From an uncultured Christensenella sp. (GTDB lineage Bacteria > Bacillota > Clostridia > Christensenellales > Pumilibacteraceae), in contig CAJUBY010000003.1 in the NCBI GenBank assembly GCA_910585055.1, positions 22,283 to 86,282 of the forward strand: DNA of 64,000 bases, in the 5' to 3' direction. Below the pieces are notes generated by a model that was given only the letters and a program-made list of their open reading frames with translations, made no database searches and had not been told where the DNA came from. Both the position numbers and the translations under genes were made by a program. The first letter of the stretch is position 1. Every line of letters begins with the position of its first letter. Positions 17,712 to 25,972 of this stretch are shown here, one piece after another.

Positions 17712-18424
17712 TTAAATTGCTTGTGATTGAGTTCGGTATTGTACCGGACTCATTCCGTTTAAAATGAGAGATATTCTCTCGTTATTCCGGTAGTATATGT
17801 ACTTTTTCAGACAGCGGACGAGAATTCATTACAGTTATCCAAACAGTTGCCTTTCCTTGACAACTCTGAAGAATGTTATGTTCTTGCAGTTGTCTTTGAA
17901 ACTCTTTCATTTGGTATTGCCAGCCTCGGTCGGAGTGTAGTATAGGTCTTGCGTTTTTCGGCAGTTTGTCGAACAGTCTTTTCAACATTTCTCGCGTTTG
18001 CTCGAAGTTCGGACTTGTCGATATATAATTCCTTATTACTTTGTTGTTATGTAAGTCTATAATTGGAGATAGATATACCTTGTCATCACATACAGAGAAC
18101 TCGGTACTTGTTTCAAAGTCACGGTTTATTATGTTCGGTGCTATCTTTCCTACTTCGCCTTTATATGATTTGTACTTGCTTTTACGGCGTTTCCCATGCA
18201 AACCCATGCTTCGCATCAGCTTATGAAAGTCTTATGATTAAGCTTAGCAACATTCGGCGGTAGCCGTACCGTTGTTTATTCTCGGCAAAGATTTGCTCTA
18301 TCTCTTGCTTTACGGTTTTGTACTTGTCATTGTTCCGATGTTTGAGACAGTAGTAATACGTACTCCGAGCCAAACCGGATAATTTCAATAACCTTTCAGC
18401 GGAAATCTTTGCCTTAGTTCGGAT
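17712..18424 (-). pseudogene. IS3-family transposase OrfB (integrase core), frameshifted
   Basis: Piecing the frames together gives a recognisable OrfB. An N-terminal stretch (LLKLSGLARSTYYYCLKH ... ENKQRYGYRR) lies at 18424-18252. After a deletion and frame change, HKLMRSMGLHGKRRKSKYKS and KVYLSPIIDLHNNKVI follow at 18216-18030, then the LHSDRGWQYQ motif with the second catalytic Asp near 17930. After two more frameshifts come GNCLDN and the C-terminal NNERISLILNGMSPVQYRT, ending at 17712. The first catalytic Asp region is missing: sequence jumps from NRDFET to STEF, where TDVTEF is expected. It is clearly inactive. Confidence 0.85.
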
Positions 18425-18425
18425 A

Positions 18426-18695
18426 CTATTTCGGCTTTTTGCCGCTCATTTGCTCTTCCGCTCGAACTAAGGCGTCGAGTTTTTTTAAGTATTCCAGCTC
18501 CGCTTCGGCATACTGCAACTGTTCTTGAAGTCTTTGATTCTCGGCTATAAGATTTTCTTCTACCGATTTATCTAACGGCTTTTTCGGGCGTCCGCATTTC
18601 GGACTTCGTCCACGTCGCTCTACCATAAAACCCTCCGCTCCTTCTGTTAGATATATGCGCTACCAATCTTTCACTTGCGAACGTTGGTTAGAACA
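18426..18695 (-). pseudogene. IS3-family OrfA fragment (leucine-zipper end)
   Basis: The readable part contains EGFMVERRGRSPKCGRPKKP and the zipper-like helix ENQRLQEQLQYAEAELEYL, the usual C-terminal half of OrfA. Upstream the frame continues as QVKDW, then a stop codon, then RIYLTEGAEGF, so the helix-turn-helix half is broken by a nonsense change and then cut off near 18690. The end overlaps the start of the OrfB frame, as in IS3 elements that use a -1 programmed frameshift. Confidence 0.8.
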
Positions 18696-18936
18696 TTCGG
18701 CGCATGTTTAACACTCCAATAAAGCGCTTCGCTGTAGTCAATGTACAGCCTTCCATTGACATAACACTGTATGTCTGTTTCGGATCGGACCACTTTGAGT
18801 TCGTATTCGCCGGACGGATCGAAGTTTGCGATAAGCGCTTCGCCGCATACCGACCATTCACCTTGTGTGACTTTGCCGAGATATGCGGATCCGTTGCGCG
18901 ACGTAAAAAAGAAGTAATAGGAAACAAGGCGCGGGG
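18690..18936 (-). pseudogene. Fragment of a lectin-like (concanavalin-fold) exoprotein
   Basis: The minus strand reads as a continuous protein fragment without a start: FFFTSRNGSAYLGKV, then GEWSVCGEALIANFDPSGEY, ELKVVRSETDIQCYVNGRLY and IDYSEALYW. The pattern K-V-V-R-x-x-T-D-I-x-x-Y-V-N-G is typical of the jelly-roll domains attached to secreted glycosidases. It resembles the sugar-binding modules encoded at 34-48 kb. The 5' side breaks off near an AraC fragment on the other strand, and the 3' side runs into the IS remnant. Confidence 0.6.
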
Positions 18937-19169
18937 ATCTCCGCGTGTTTGCTTGCCGTACCGGCTATACAGGCAAAACGTTTTACGGTTACGTTACGCA
19001 TCTGCGTTTCGAACGCGCCCGGCTGTTGCTGGACTCGACGCCGAAGATATTACAGGATATAGCAAACGAAATAGGGTATGCGGACGTACAGCCGCTCAAC
19101 AAACTGTTTAAGCGAAATTTCGGCATAACACCTGCCGAATACAGGCGCGAAAAAAACAATTACAGATAA
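18928..19169 (+). pseudogene. Truncated AraC-family regulator (DNA-binding half only)
   Basis: About 75 residues match the end of an AraC/XylS DNA-binding domain: KTFYGYVTHLRFERARLLL (end of the first helix-turn-helix), ILQDIANEIGYADVQPLNKL and FKRNFGITPAEYRRE (second one). The first recognition helix and the whole sensor domain are absent. No ribosome binding site fits the ATG at 18945. The break point coincides with the edge of the lectin fragment on the opposite strand, which suggests a deletion joined two genes. Confidence 0.7.
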
Positions 19170-19319
19170 TGCTGTTCCGTGATCGTCCGTGCGCAAAATA
19201 CGTCGGATAGGAGATTGCGATAAATTAATAAACGAATACGGCGGCACAGTGTGTCGACGTCTTTCGATAATATGCGTTTAGTCGCGCACGCCGTCAAAAG
19301 GATAATATACCGATTTCGG

Positions 19320-19348
19320 TTGACATAGGCGAAGATTTGTCATATAAT
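19320..19348 (+). promoter_or_regulatory. Sigma-A promoter of the transglutaminase-like gene
   Basis: TTGACA at 19320-19325 and TATAAT at 19343-19348 with a 17-nt spacer form a perfect consensus. The start codon is 28 nt further on, with AGGAG before it. Confidence 0.92.
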
Positions 19349-19376
19349 TTATACACTACAAATTTCAGGAGATATT

Positions 19377-22256
19377 ATGCAAAACAATACCGAACGTGTG
19401 TCTTTGTTCAAAAGAATGCTTTTGGCATTGACGTTAATGGTTTTGGCGTTTACCTGCGTTGCCGTATTTTCGGACGCCGGTGCGCGTGCGGAGACCGAGA
19501 ATAATATCGGTCGTACATATTACCGCGACGAGCTTAAGAACAGCGAGCTTGCGCAGCGGTTTTACGGCGTTTTCGCAGAGATGGCGGAAGAGGGGATGCT
19601 TAAAGACGGCAAATCGGTTTACGACTTGACCGATACGCTTTCGCAGGACGAACTTTCGCAGTATTTGAGCGGCGGTGCTGCGGTAAAAAAGATCCCGGTC
19701 GCATTCGGCGCGGCGCGTGATGCCTTTTATATGGATCATCCCGATCTGTTTTATGCGGATGTATACAAACTGTATCTTACGGCTGGGATGAAAGGCGGAA
19801 AATATGTGGCGTACATAGATTCGGGCAACGCCGACAATTATTTTGTCGACAATACCGTAAAAACACAGGCGGAAGCGGAACAGTATATACAGAATTACGA
19901 GACTGCGTTAAACGCTTTGGTCGATGCGGCAAAAGCAAATTCTTCCGACCCCGTAAAACAGATCGCATTCGTAAACGAAAAGCTGTCGAGCGAAGTGGAA
20001 TACGATTACGGCGCGTACAAGGATGCGATGAACAACGTAACGTACGACGGATCGGTAAATACGGCGTACGGCGCCATAGTCGTTAAAAAGGCGATGTGCG
20101 GCGGTTATTCTCGTGGGTTCAAAGCCGTTATGGACAGATTGGATATACCGTGCGTGCTCGTGCAGGGTTCGGGTTATACCGGCAAAAGCGTCGTCGATCA
20201 AGTCAGCGGCGAAAAACTTCAAGCCGGTTACGAAGCGCATATGTGGAACGCCGTCAAGCTGGACGGACACTGGTACGCAGTAGACGTTACGTGGAATTCG
20301 TCGGCAGCCAATCGCAGCAAGTACTTGCTTGTCGGCAGCGACATACTGGATATCAACCATTTCGAAGACGGCGTGATCTCGTCGTCCGGGTTCGAGCTTT
20401 CGTATCCTACGCTTCGCCCGTTCAATTACGGCGTCAATGCCGATAAGAGCGGTTTCGTGTTTAAAGACACCGGCAAGATAGGAAGCGAAGAGTTCGGTTA
20501 TATACCGACCGGCGAAGAAAAACAAAGCACGCTTACGCTCGGCATTTCGTACGAAGGTAAAAACTTTATGATGCTTGCCGAAGACGGATTGCATCTTGCT
20601 TTCAGATACGGTACGGATACCGAATGGACGCCGTGGTACAGCCGTAAAGCAACGGTAGACGCAATGGGGCTTGACGAAGAGCAGATAAGAACGTTTTACC
20701 TTAACGAATATACGCTGGAACACGTCGGCAACAGTGTACAGAAGATCCAGTATGCCGTTTTCGATTGCGCTCCCAACAATATAACGTCTTACGATCTTTC
20801 TGCGATGTCGGACGATCATATATTGGCGGTCAGTACGGTTTATTCCAACAATGCGTATAAAGAATATATCCCGGCGCCTTATGTCAAACATATGACCCCT
20901 GACGAGAAAGGTCATATCAGGAGCTTCAATCAGCTGCGCGTCACGCTCGAATACAGCGAGCAGCTTGTTTGTGCGGAAGGAAAGACCGAAGCCGATATAG
21001 GCATTTCCGTTACCGGTACGCACAGCGATCTCGCCGAACACGTAAAAATCGACGACATTGTTTGGAACGCGGAAAAGAATACCGTTTCGTTCCTGTTAAC
21101 GCCCAGCAAATATTACGCGCACAATTGCGAAACGTATAATTTAATGCCCACCAATCTCGTCGGCAAAGAGAGTTTTAAAACTCCCGAACCGGGATGCCTT
21201 TCGTTTAAGATGAAACAGGTGATATGCCCCAAAGTATTCAACGACGGAAGACTGTATATGCAGGTGTTCGGACAACCGCAGTTCGTCGGAGCGGAAGACT
21301 TGTCCGTAAACGATTTCAAGGATAAAAACGGTCAGCCCGTAGTAGGCAATCAGCGCAGCCAGATGATGCTTGTCGTAAACAGCCCGTCCAAAGCTGAGAC
21401 CGACGAAATGATGGAGGCGACCGATCTCGAACAATCCGAAGTAGCGGCGAGCGCGACTTACCAGATAGACCTTCAGGTCTGCGGCGTTGTTCAGCAGGTC
21501 CCGTCCGGCAGTTATATGCAGGTCGGATTCGGATTCCCCGAGGGATTCAAAGCGGACAGCGATGTTACGTATACCGTTTACCACTATACGCGCGACAAGG
21601 ACGGCAAAATAACCGGTTGCACCGCGATACCCTGTATCGTCAGCGAATACGGCATTATTGCTACCGTAAACAGTTTTTCGCCGTTTATGATCTGTGCGGT
21701 CAAAAATAACGGTACGACAAATGCGCGGCGCAACGTGTATGCCAGCGTCGACGGTGTAGGCGGCGCCATAGACAGAACTACCATAATATCCGTTGACAGC
21801 GGCGAAAGCGTTACTTACACGATCATGGAAGATGACGGTTACGAACTGAACGACGTTTTGCTCAACGGAAGATCGGTAAAGAATTTTGTCAGCGGCAATA
21901 AACTGACCGTGCCGTATTCGGAATTGGGTAAGGACGGGGCTTTCGGTAACAGCGATGTTATAGATATATCGTTTATATCCGAGCGCGCCGCGGCGTACTA
22001 CAGAGATAACCAAATAGAAGTCGTGCGTCCGAAGTTGGTTTTGACTTCCGACGATATGCTTACGGCGGTCGCGCACGAAACGACTTCGGGCAGCGGCAAC
22101 TCGCAGTCCTCGTCCAATACGTGGATCGTAGTAACTGTAATAGTTATCGCCGTAGTGCTTTTGGCAGGTGCGGCGGCAGCGGCTTTGCTGGTCGTTCGCA
22201 AAAAGAAGGCGCCTGCCGCCGACGCTAAATCGTCCGGCGGTAAAAATCGCAAATAA
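19377..22256 (+). CDS. Secreted transglutaminase-fold surface protein, membrane anchored
   Basis: The 959-residue product has a signal peptide (hydrophobic core LLALTLMVLAFTCVAVF, cut near residue 39). A transglutaminase-like cysteine protease domain covers about 150-330 and has a complete triad: C241 in KKAMCGGYSRG, H288 in EAHMWNAV and D303 in YAVDVTWNSS. Beta-rich domains of unknown type fill about 350-880, and a C-terminal membrane helix (WIVVTVIVIAVVLLAGAAAA) is followed by a basic tail. Such proteins act outside the cell on peptides or cell-wall-linked proteins, as hydrolases or cross-linkers; the true reaction is unknown. It stands alone between its own promoter and terminator. Confidence 0.85.
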   Translation: MQNNTERVSLFKRMLLALTLMVLAFTCVAVFSDAGARAETENNIGRTYYRDELKNSELAQRFYGVFAEMAEEGMLKDGKSVYDLTDTLSQDELSQYLSGGAAVKKIPVAFGAARDAFYMDHPDLFYADVYKLYLTAGMKGGKYVAYIDSGNADNYFVDNTVKTQAEAEQYIQNYETALNALVDAAKANSSDPVKQIAFVNEKLSSEVEYDYGAYKDAMNNVTYDGSVNTAYGAIVVKKAMCGGYSRGFKAVMDRLDIPCVLVQGSGYTGKSVVDQVSGEKLQAGYEAHMWNAVKLDGHWYAVDVTWNSSAANRSKYLLVGSDILDINHFEDGVISSSGFELSYPTLRPFNYGVNADKSGFVFKDTGKIGSEEFGYIPTGEEKQSTLTLGISYEGKNFMMLAEDGLHLAFRYGTDTEWTPWYSRKATVDAMGLDEEQIRTFYLNEYTLEHVGNSVQKIQYAVFDCAPNNITSYDLSAMSDDHILAVSTVYSNNAYKEYIPAPYVKHMTPDEKGHIRSFNQLRVTLEYSEQLVCAEGKTEADIGISVTGTHSDLAEHVKIDDIVWNAEKNTVSFLLTPSKYYAHNCETYNLMPTNLVGKESFKTPEPGCLSFKMKQVICPKVFNDGRLYMQVFGQPQFVGAEDLSVNDFKDKNGQPVVGNQRSQMMLVVNSPSKAETDEMMEATDLEQSEVAASATYQIDLQVCGVVQQVPSGSYMQVGFGFPEGFKADSDVTYTVYHYTRDKDGKITGCTAIPCIVSEYGIIATVNSFSPFMICAVKNNGTTNARRNVYASVDGVGGAIDRTTIISVDSGESVTYTIMEDDGYELNDVLLNGRSVKNFVSGNKLTVPYSELGKDGAFGNSDVIDISFISERAAAYYRDNQIEVVRPKLVLTSDDMLTAVAHETTSGSGNSQSSSNTWIVVTVIVIAVVLLAGAAAAALLVVRKKKAPAADAKSSGGKNRK

Positions 22257-22262
22257 TTCCCG

Positions 22263-22291
22263 AAAAACTCCGTTGCAAGACGGAGTTTTTT
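22263..22291 (+). terminator. Terminator after the transglutaminase-like gene
   Basis: The stem AAAACTCCG/CGGAGTTTT with loop TTGCAAGA is followed by T residues, 6 nt after the stop codon. Confidence 0.9.
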
Positions 22292-22353
22292 GATGCCGAG
22301 ACGTACGGCGGCGGTATCGTTGCCGCCCAACGTACGTACAGGCGGTCAAAGGA

Positions 22354-22382
22354 TTGACATTATATTAATATCGGTGTAAACT
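22354..22382 (+). promoter_or_regulatory. Promoter of the GNAT gene, leaderless arrangement
   Basis: TTGACA at 22354-22359 and TAAACT at 22377-22382, spacer 17. Only 6 nt separate the -10 element from the ATG at 22389, and there is no ribosome binding site, so the mRNA should start at or next to the start codon. Confidence 0.8.
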
Positions 22383-22388
22383 ACGGTA

Positions 22389-23105
22389 ATGGCGGATATA
22401 TTGCAAAACGAAAAATACTCAGTGGAACGTGCGGTGATAGACGACGTCGTAAAACACGAAAACGCACGGATCTTATTTTGCGACGGAAAGGGCGCCGCGG
22501 TACGACTGGGCGATCTTACAAAATGCGTGTTCGCCGATATATCGGATTTTGCCGTGTATGCGGATAAATACGGACTTTACGGCGATGTATGCCTTTTGGG
22601 CGCACCGAAAAACGCGCCGTGTGTTTTGGGGTTCGACGGCGGTACTCCGTGCGTTACCTTTGCGTATCTCGAAAGTATGCCGCCTCCGGTGGAAATGCCG
22701 TACGGTACAGATATAAAGCGTCTTGCGCCGTCGCTTGCGGGAACCGTAGCGGAAGCATACAGCAATCCGTGCGGCGGATATACAGCGGATAGCATTGCCG
22801 TGCTTATGCGCGATAAAGGAGTGTTCGGCGCTATAACGGACGGCAGACTGTCGGGGTTCATCGGTCGTCACGGTGACGGCAATATGGGGATGTTGGAGGT
22901 ATTTCCGGAATTCCGCAGGCGCGGCATAGCAACGGCGTTAGAGCGATTTATGATAAATTATGTAATGACTTTCGGCAGGACGCCCGTGTGCGACGTTTAT
23001 GCGGATAATGCCGCGAGTTTCGATTTGCAGTGCAAGCTGGGACTGACGCCTGCGACGGGTTATACGTTTTGGTGCGAAATACAAAAAAAGGACGGTCGAT
23101 CATGA
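22389..23105 (+). CDS. GNAT-family N-acetyltransferase
   Basis: The C-terminal part (about 125-238) is a GNAT acyl-CoA transferase domain: LSGFIGRHGDGNMGMLEVFP forms strands 2-4, and the FRRRGIATALERF loop binds the CoA pyrophosphate (R/Q-x-x-G-x-A form). YADNAASFDLQCKLGLTPA follows. The first 120 residues form a separate domain without a clear match, perhaps a degenerate second GNAT lobe. The substrate cannot be told. The mRNA appears leaderless. The stop overlaps the next gene by four bases (ATGA), so the two are coupled. Confidence 0.85.
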   Translation: MADILQNEKYSVERAVIDDVVKHENARILFCDGKGAAVRLGDLTKCVFADISDFAVYADKYGLYGDVCLLGAPKNAPCVLGFDGGTPCVTFAYLESMPPPVEMPYGTDIKRLAPSLAGTVAEAYSNPCGGYTADSIAVLMRDKGVFGAITDGRLSGFIGRHGDGNMGMLEVFPEFRRRGIATALERFMINYVMTFGRTPVCDVYADNAASFDLQCKLGLTPATGYTFWCEIQKKDGRS

Positions 23106-24046
23106 ATGTTCGTCAGACGGTAAAAGAAGTATTCGATCCTACGTTCGAGGCGGTCGGCGACAGCGATCTGTCGTACGATCAAAAGCGCGAGCTGCTATAC
23201 AATCTTTATTGCTTTGCCTGTGCGGTCGATCCCGATTATGTCGGGTCGCCCTGCAATCCTTTGTTCGAATACGGCTGCTGTTTTTTGATAGAGCCGGAAC
23301 GGCATCCGGATTACCGTAAGGACGATCCGCAGTTTGTACATACGGCGGCGTCCAACGACGTTCTGCCCGGCGGCGGACGGTGGTATTCCCGGCGCGGCAA
23401 AGACTTTATAAAGTACGATCACGGTTCGCCTCTGTACGAAAAGCTTGTTACAGGCGGCGTTATACCGCAACAGGACCGTTCGCCTATAAAACAGCTTTCG
23501 CTTTATGCGGCGGTGTACTGTGCAGTAAGTCTGTTTAAGGAACTGCGTCCGCTGTGGTTTACTTATTATTTTTATCTGGATGCGACAAACGAGCCGGTAG
23601 ACGAGGAGTACGACGATAAACTGTTCGAAATATTACACGATAAAAAAGTATACGAACAGGCTTGCGAAGTACGCGGATCCATGCTGATAGGCGACGAGGC
23701 CGAGCTTGCGAGCGCCGAAAAACTGTTGAAATGGTATAAACCGTTTATCGAACTGCGTCGACAGAAAATATTCGATGTTTTCGAAAAGCATATGGCGACA
23801 GGGGATGCGGATTTTGTAAGCGAATATTCAAACGCCATGCTCGGTTATTATCCCGAATCCGTACAGCTTATGAACTGGAACGCCGCGTCACGTACGGAGC
23901 GTGTAGTTAAAACCAGAAACGGGGAAGAACTGAAGGAACTGATATTCGATCTGCGCGACTACGACGCCGTTTCCCATTCGGCAGTAGTAAAAAAGTATCT
24001 TACGCTTGCCGAGTTGATGTTGAAAAACATTGAAGGTAGGCAGTAA
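23102..24046 (+). CDS. Hypothetical protein coupled to the GNAT enzyme
   Basis: The 314-residue product is not recognised. It seems cytosolic, with no signal peptide or membrane helix. Aromatic and acidic residues dominate (LWFTYYFYLDATNEP, EEYDDKLFEIL), and it has conserved-looking cysteines in the first 60 residues (YCFACAVD, GSPCNP, YGCCFLIEPERHPDY). The start is the ATG at 23102 that overlaps the GNAT stop; an earlier in-frame start would lie inside the GNAT gene. The coupling suggests a shared function, for example as substrate or partner of the acetyltransferase. That is inference. Confidence 0.65.
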   Translation: MNVRQTVKEVFDPTFEAVGDSDLSYDQKRELLYNLYCFACAVDPDYVGSPCNPLFEYGCCFLIEPERHPDYRKDDPQFVHTAASNDVLPGGGRWYSRRGKDFIKYDHGSPLYEKLVTGGVIPQQDRSPIKQLSLYAAVYCAVSLFKELRPLWFTYYFYLDATNEPVDEEYDDKLFEILHDKKVYEQACEVRGSMLIGDEAELASAEKLLKWYKPFIELRRQKIFDVFEKHMATGDADFVSEYSNAMLGYYPESVQLMNWNAASRTERVVKTRNGEELKELIFDLRDYDAVSHSAVVKKYLTLAELMLKNIEGRQ

Positions 24047-24164
24047 GTATTGCGTATCCCGATGCGTCGCGTACGGAACAGATATAACTATCGTGACGGA
24101 TTATATAATCGGTCGGCGGCAAGTTTCATATAGTAATAAACCGAAAAAGTATAATATCTTCGCA

Positions 24165-24203
24165 TAAAAACACCGACGCTCAACTGCTGTTCGGCGCCGG
24201 TGT
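24165..24203 (-). terminator. Terminator of the DUF1540 gene
   Basis: On the minus strand ACACCGGCGC...GCGTCGGTGT forms a 10-bp stem (with one G-T pair) and is followed by TTTTT, about 54 nt after the stop codon of the gene at 24258. Confidence 0.8.
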
Positions 24204-24257
24204 AAATTTTCCCGATCGATCGCGGTAAGCTATTGCGTATCGATAACTATGGTTCGT

Positions 24258-24560
24258 TTATTTTTTGATGAACGTAAGGCATTCCGCAGAACCGTCGTCC
24301 GCGGTGGATACCGTTATACCGTTGGCTATGCACTTGGCGGAACGGTTGAAAAGGCAGGGCGCATTGCAGCTTACGGCGGTGTCGACGGAGTTGTCCGGTT
24401 TGGAAAATTCCGCGGATGCCTCGGTGTTTATATCGCCCGTCGATTCGGTAGGTTCGTATGTCGTGCAGCAGGTGTTGCCTGCGACGGCAATGTCTTTTGC
24501 GCAGCAGCAGTATCCGTGATTGAACTTGCAATCTTTTTGTCCGCATTTAAGATCGTACAT
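24258..24560 (-). CDS. Small cysteine-rich protein with two DUF1540 domains
   Basis: The 100-residue product has two copies of the DUF1540 cysteine pattern: residues 5-36 (LKCGQKDCKFNHGYCCCAKD ... CCTTYE) and about 63-98 (VSCNAPCLFNRSAKC ... CLTF). These domains probably bind a metal; they are frequent in spore-forming Clostridia and their function is unknown. The frame extends upstream, but the ATG at 24560 is preceded by AAGGAG at proper spacing, so I chose it. It is a single gene, opposite to both neighbours. Confidence 0.8.
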   Translation of the reverse strand: MYDLKCGQKDCKFNHGYCCCAKDIAVAGNTCCTTYEPTESTGDINTEASAEFSKPDNSVDTAVSCNAPCLFNRSAKCIANGITVSTADDGSAECLTFIKK

Positions 24561-24631
24561 GGTATGAATCTCCTTGAAAGTAATACTTGGGTTATTATTA
24601 CCGCTCGTACCGTACATTATTCCGCAATGCC

Positions 24632-24660
24632 TTGATTTAGAATATTATTTGTGTTAAAGT
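24632..24660 (+). promoter_or_regulatory. Promoter of the YybS-like gene, leaderless arrangement
   Basis: TTGATT at 24632-24637 and TAAAGT at 24655-24660, spacer 17. The ATG at 24667 lies exactly 6 nt after the -10 element, with no ribosome binding site. Confidence 0.7.
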
Positions 24661-24666
24661 ATAAAC

Positions 24667-25788
24667 ATGCCGACAGAAACGAATGCATTGAAAACAGGCG
24701 CCGCTGCGTATAAGCGGCGGTACAAAAACATTTCCGGTTACGAAATGATTTTGTATATGACGTTGCCGTTTTTACTTGTAATGTGCGGCGCTATGCCGTC
24801 GGCGGCTTTATTCGTATTGCCTGCCGTATTGCCGATGATGTATTTACTTTACCGTCGATTCGGACCGTATATGCCTTCCGCATGTATATGCTGTTACACT
24901 TCGATTTCGCTCGCGCTTAATTATGATATACTTACCGTAATATATGCGGTAGCGCTGCTGTCGGCGTTTTTCGGAACGGTGCTGTCGGCTCAGACTTCGC
25001 CGTATTTGGCAGCGGCGGCGGTTGCGGTAAGTTTTACGGTTTGCGGCGCTCTGGCAGGAGTCGGCATAGTGCGCTTGGCGGAAGGAAGACCTGTCGAAAG
25101 CATCGTTTACGGTTATATAGTCGAAGAACGCGACGATCCGATCATAGGGTATTTATCTCGCAAATACTATGCCGAAGTAAAGCTGCCGGAGCATATGGAA
25201 AAACTTCCTCAGTCCGATCCCGGATACGGGCTTGCCGCGGCGGAAACTTTTGCGAAAGATACAGCCGAAGATTCGCATTATATCTGGTACGAATGTATAC
25301 ATTGGGGCGCGGTCATAGCCGCAGTCGGATTTTTTGCCGCGGTAGCCGTCAACAGGCGTACTTCCGACGTTAACGATTCGGACGGCGGTGCGGATCATAG
25401 CGGAAAGACAAGAGCCAAAGGCGGAGTGTCGAAACCTGCGATCTCTATTGCGGATATGCGTCTTCCGCGGTCGTTCCTGTGGTGCATGGCACTGCCTGCC
25501 ACTGTTGCCGGCATGGTGCTGGAACTTGTAGGCGGATATCCTGCGTTGTCGGCGACTTTTATGCATATGTTTGTCACGTTGCCGTGCGCTTTCGCGTGCT
25601 TTACGCTTTTTGTGTTTTTCGCATCGTTGTTCCGCGGCAAAGCGCGGATAGCGGCTTATGCCGTTTTGACCGTTATCGGTATTGCGACTGCGGTATTTCC
25701 GTTCGCCGTTTTTGTTCTGTCTATGATAGGCGTCAGCGACTGTATGCTTAATATAAGATTTTGGACAAAGTTCATAGCGGAAGACTGA
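24667..25788 (+). CDS. Polytopic membrane protein, DUF2232/YybS-like
   Basis: The 373-residue product has about eight hydrophobic segments: three to four in residues 25-145, one near 215-235 and three at the C-terminus. A charged loop of some 70 residues (KYYAEVKLPEHMEKL and on) lies between about 150 and 215. The layout and the end (DCMLNIRFWTKF) recall YybS/DUF2232 proteins, possible substrate-binding subunits of ECF-type transporters that often lie near rpsR and rplI. The match is by general form only. The mRNA appears leaderless. Confidence 0.55.
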   Translation: MPTETNALKTGAAAYKRRYKNISGYEMILYMTLPFLLVMCGAMPSAALFVLPAVLPMMYLLYRRFGPYMPSACICCYTSISLALNYDILTVIYAVALLSAFFGTVLSAQTSPYLAAAAVAVSFTVCGALAGVGIVRLAEGRPVESIVYGYIVEERDDPIIGYLSRKYYAEVKLPEHMEKLPQSDPGYGLAAAETFAKDTAEDSHYIWYECIHWGAVIAAVGFFAAVAVNRRTSDVNDSDGGADHSGKTRAKGGVSKPAISIADMRLPRSFLWCMALPATVAGMVLELVGGYPALSATFMHMFVTLPCAFACFTLFVFFASLFRGKARIAAYAVLTVIGIATAVFPFAVFVLSMIGVSDCMLNIRFWTKFIAED

Positions 25789-25883
25789 CGGATGTTTAAG
25801 ACGTTCCGTCTGCTCTGAATAAATGTATTTTTCGAGTTATAGTAAACACGTCGCAGGGCGGCGAACTATCCGACGGAATAAAA

Positions 25884-25920
25884 AACACACCGCTTGACGA
25901 TAGCAGCGATGTGTTTTTTT
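25884..25920 (+). terminator. Terminator after the YybS-like gene
   Basis: AACACACCGCT pairs with AGCGATGTGTT (one mismatch) and is followed by a seven-T run, 96 nt after the stop codon. Confidence 0.75.
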
Positions 25921-25972
25921 ACCGTAGTTTCGGCAATTTGATTTTAGTCGGTATACTGTGTGTCACGGATAT

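Larger units (their letters stand above)
17682..18695 (-). mobile_element. Degenerate IS3-family (IS150-like) insertion sequence
   Basis: Remnants of both transposase frames are on the minus strand. The element's right end is marked by TGAACCCCAAAAGTTGGACA at 17682-17701, a sequence typical of IS3/IS150 ends. No matching inverted copy is seen near 18700, where orfA is cut off and other sequence begins, so the left end is lost. Several frameshifts, a stop codon and internal deletions show that it cannot move by itself. Confidence 0.8.

Noticed and set aside
18704..19111. 135-codon plus-strand open frame over the lectin/AraC fragments
   Set aside because: It is a frame that crosses two unrelated fragments; the minus strand (lectin) and another plus frame (AraC) carry the recognisable sequences.
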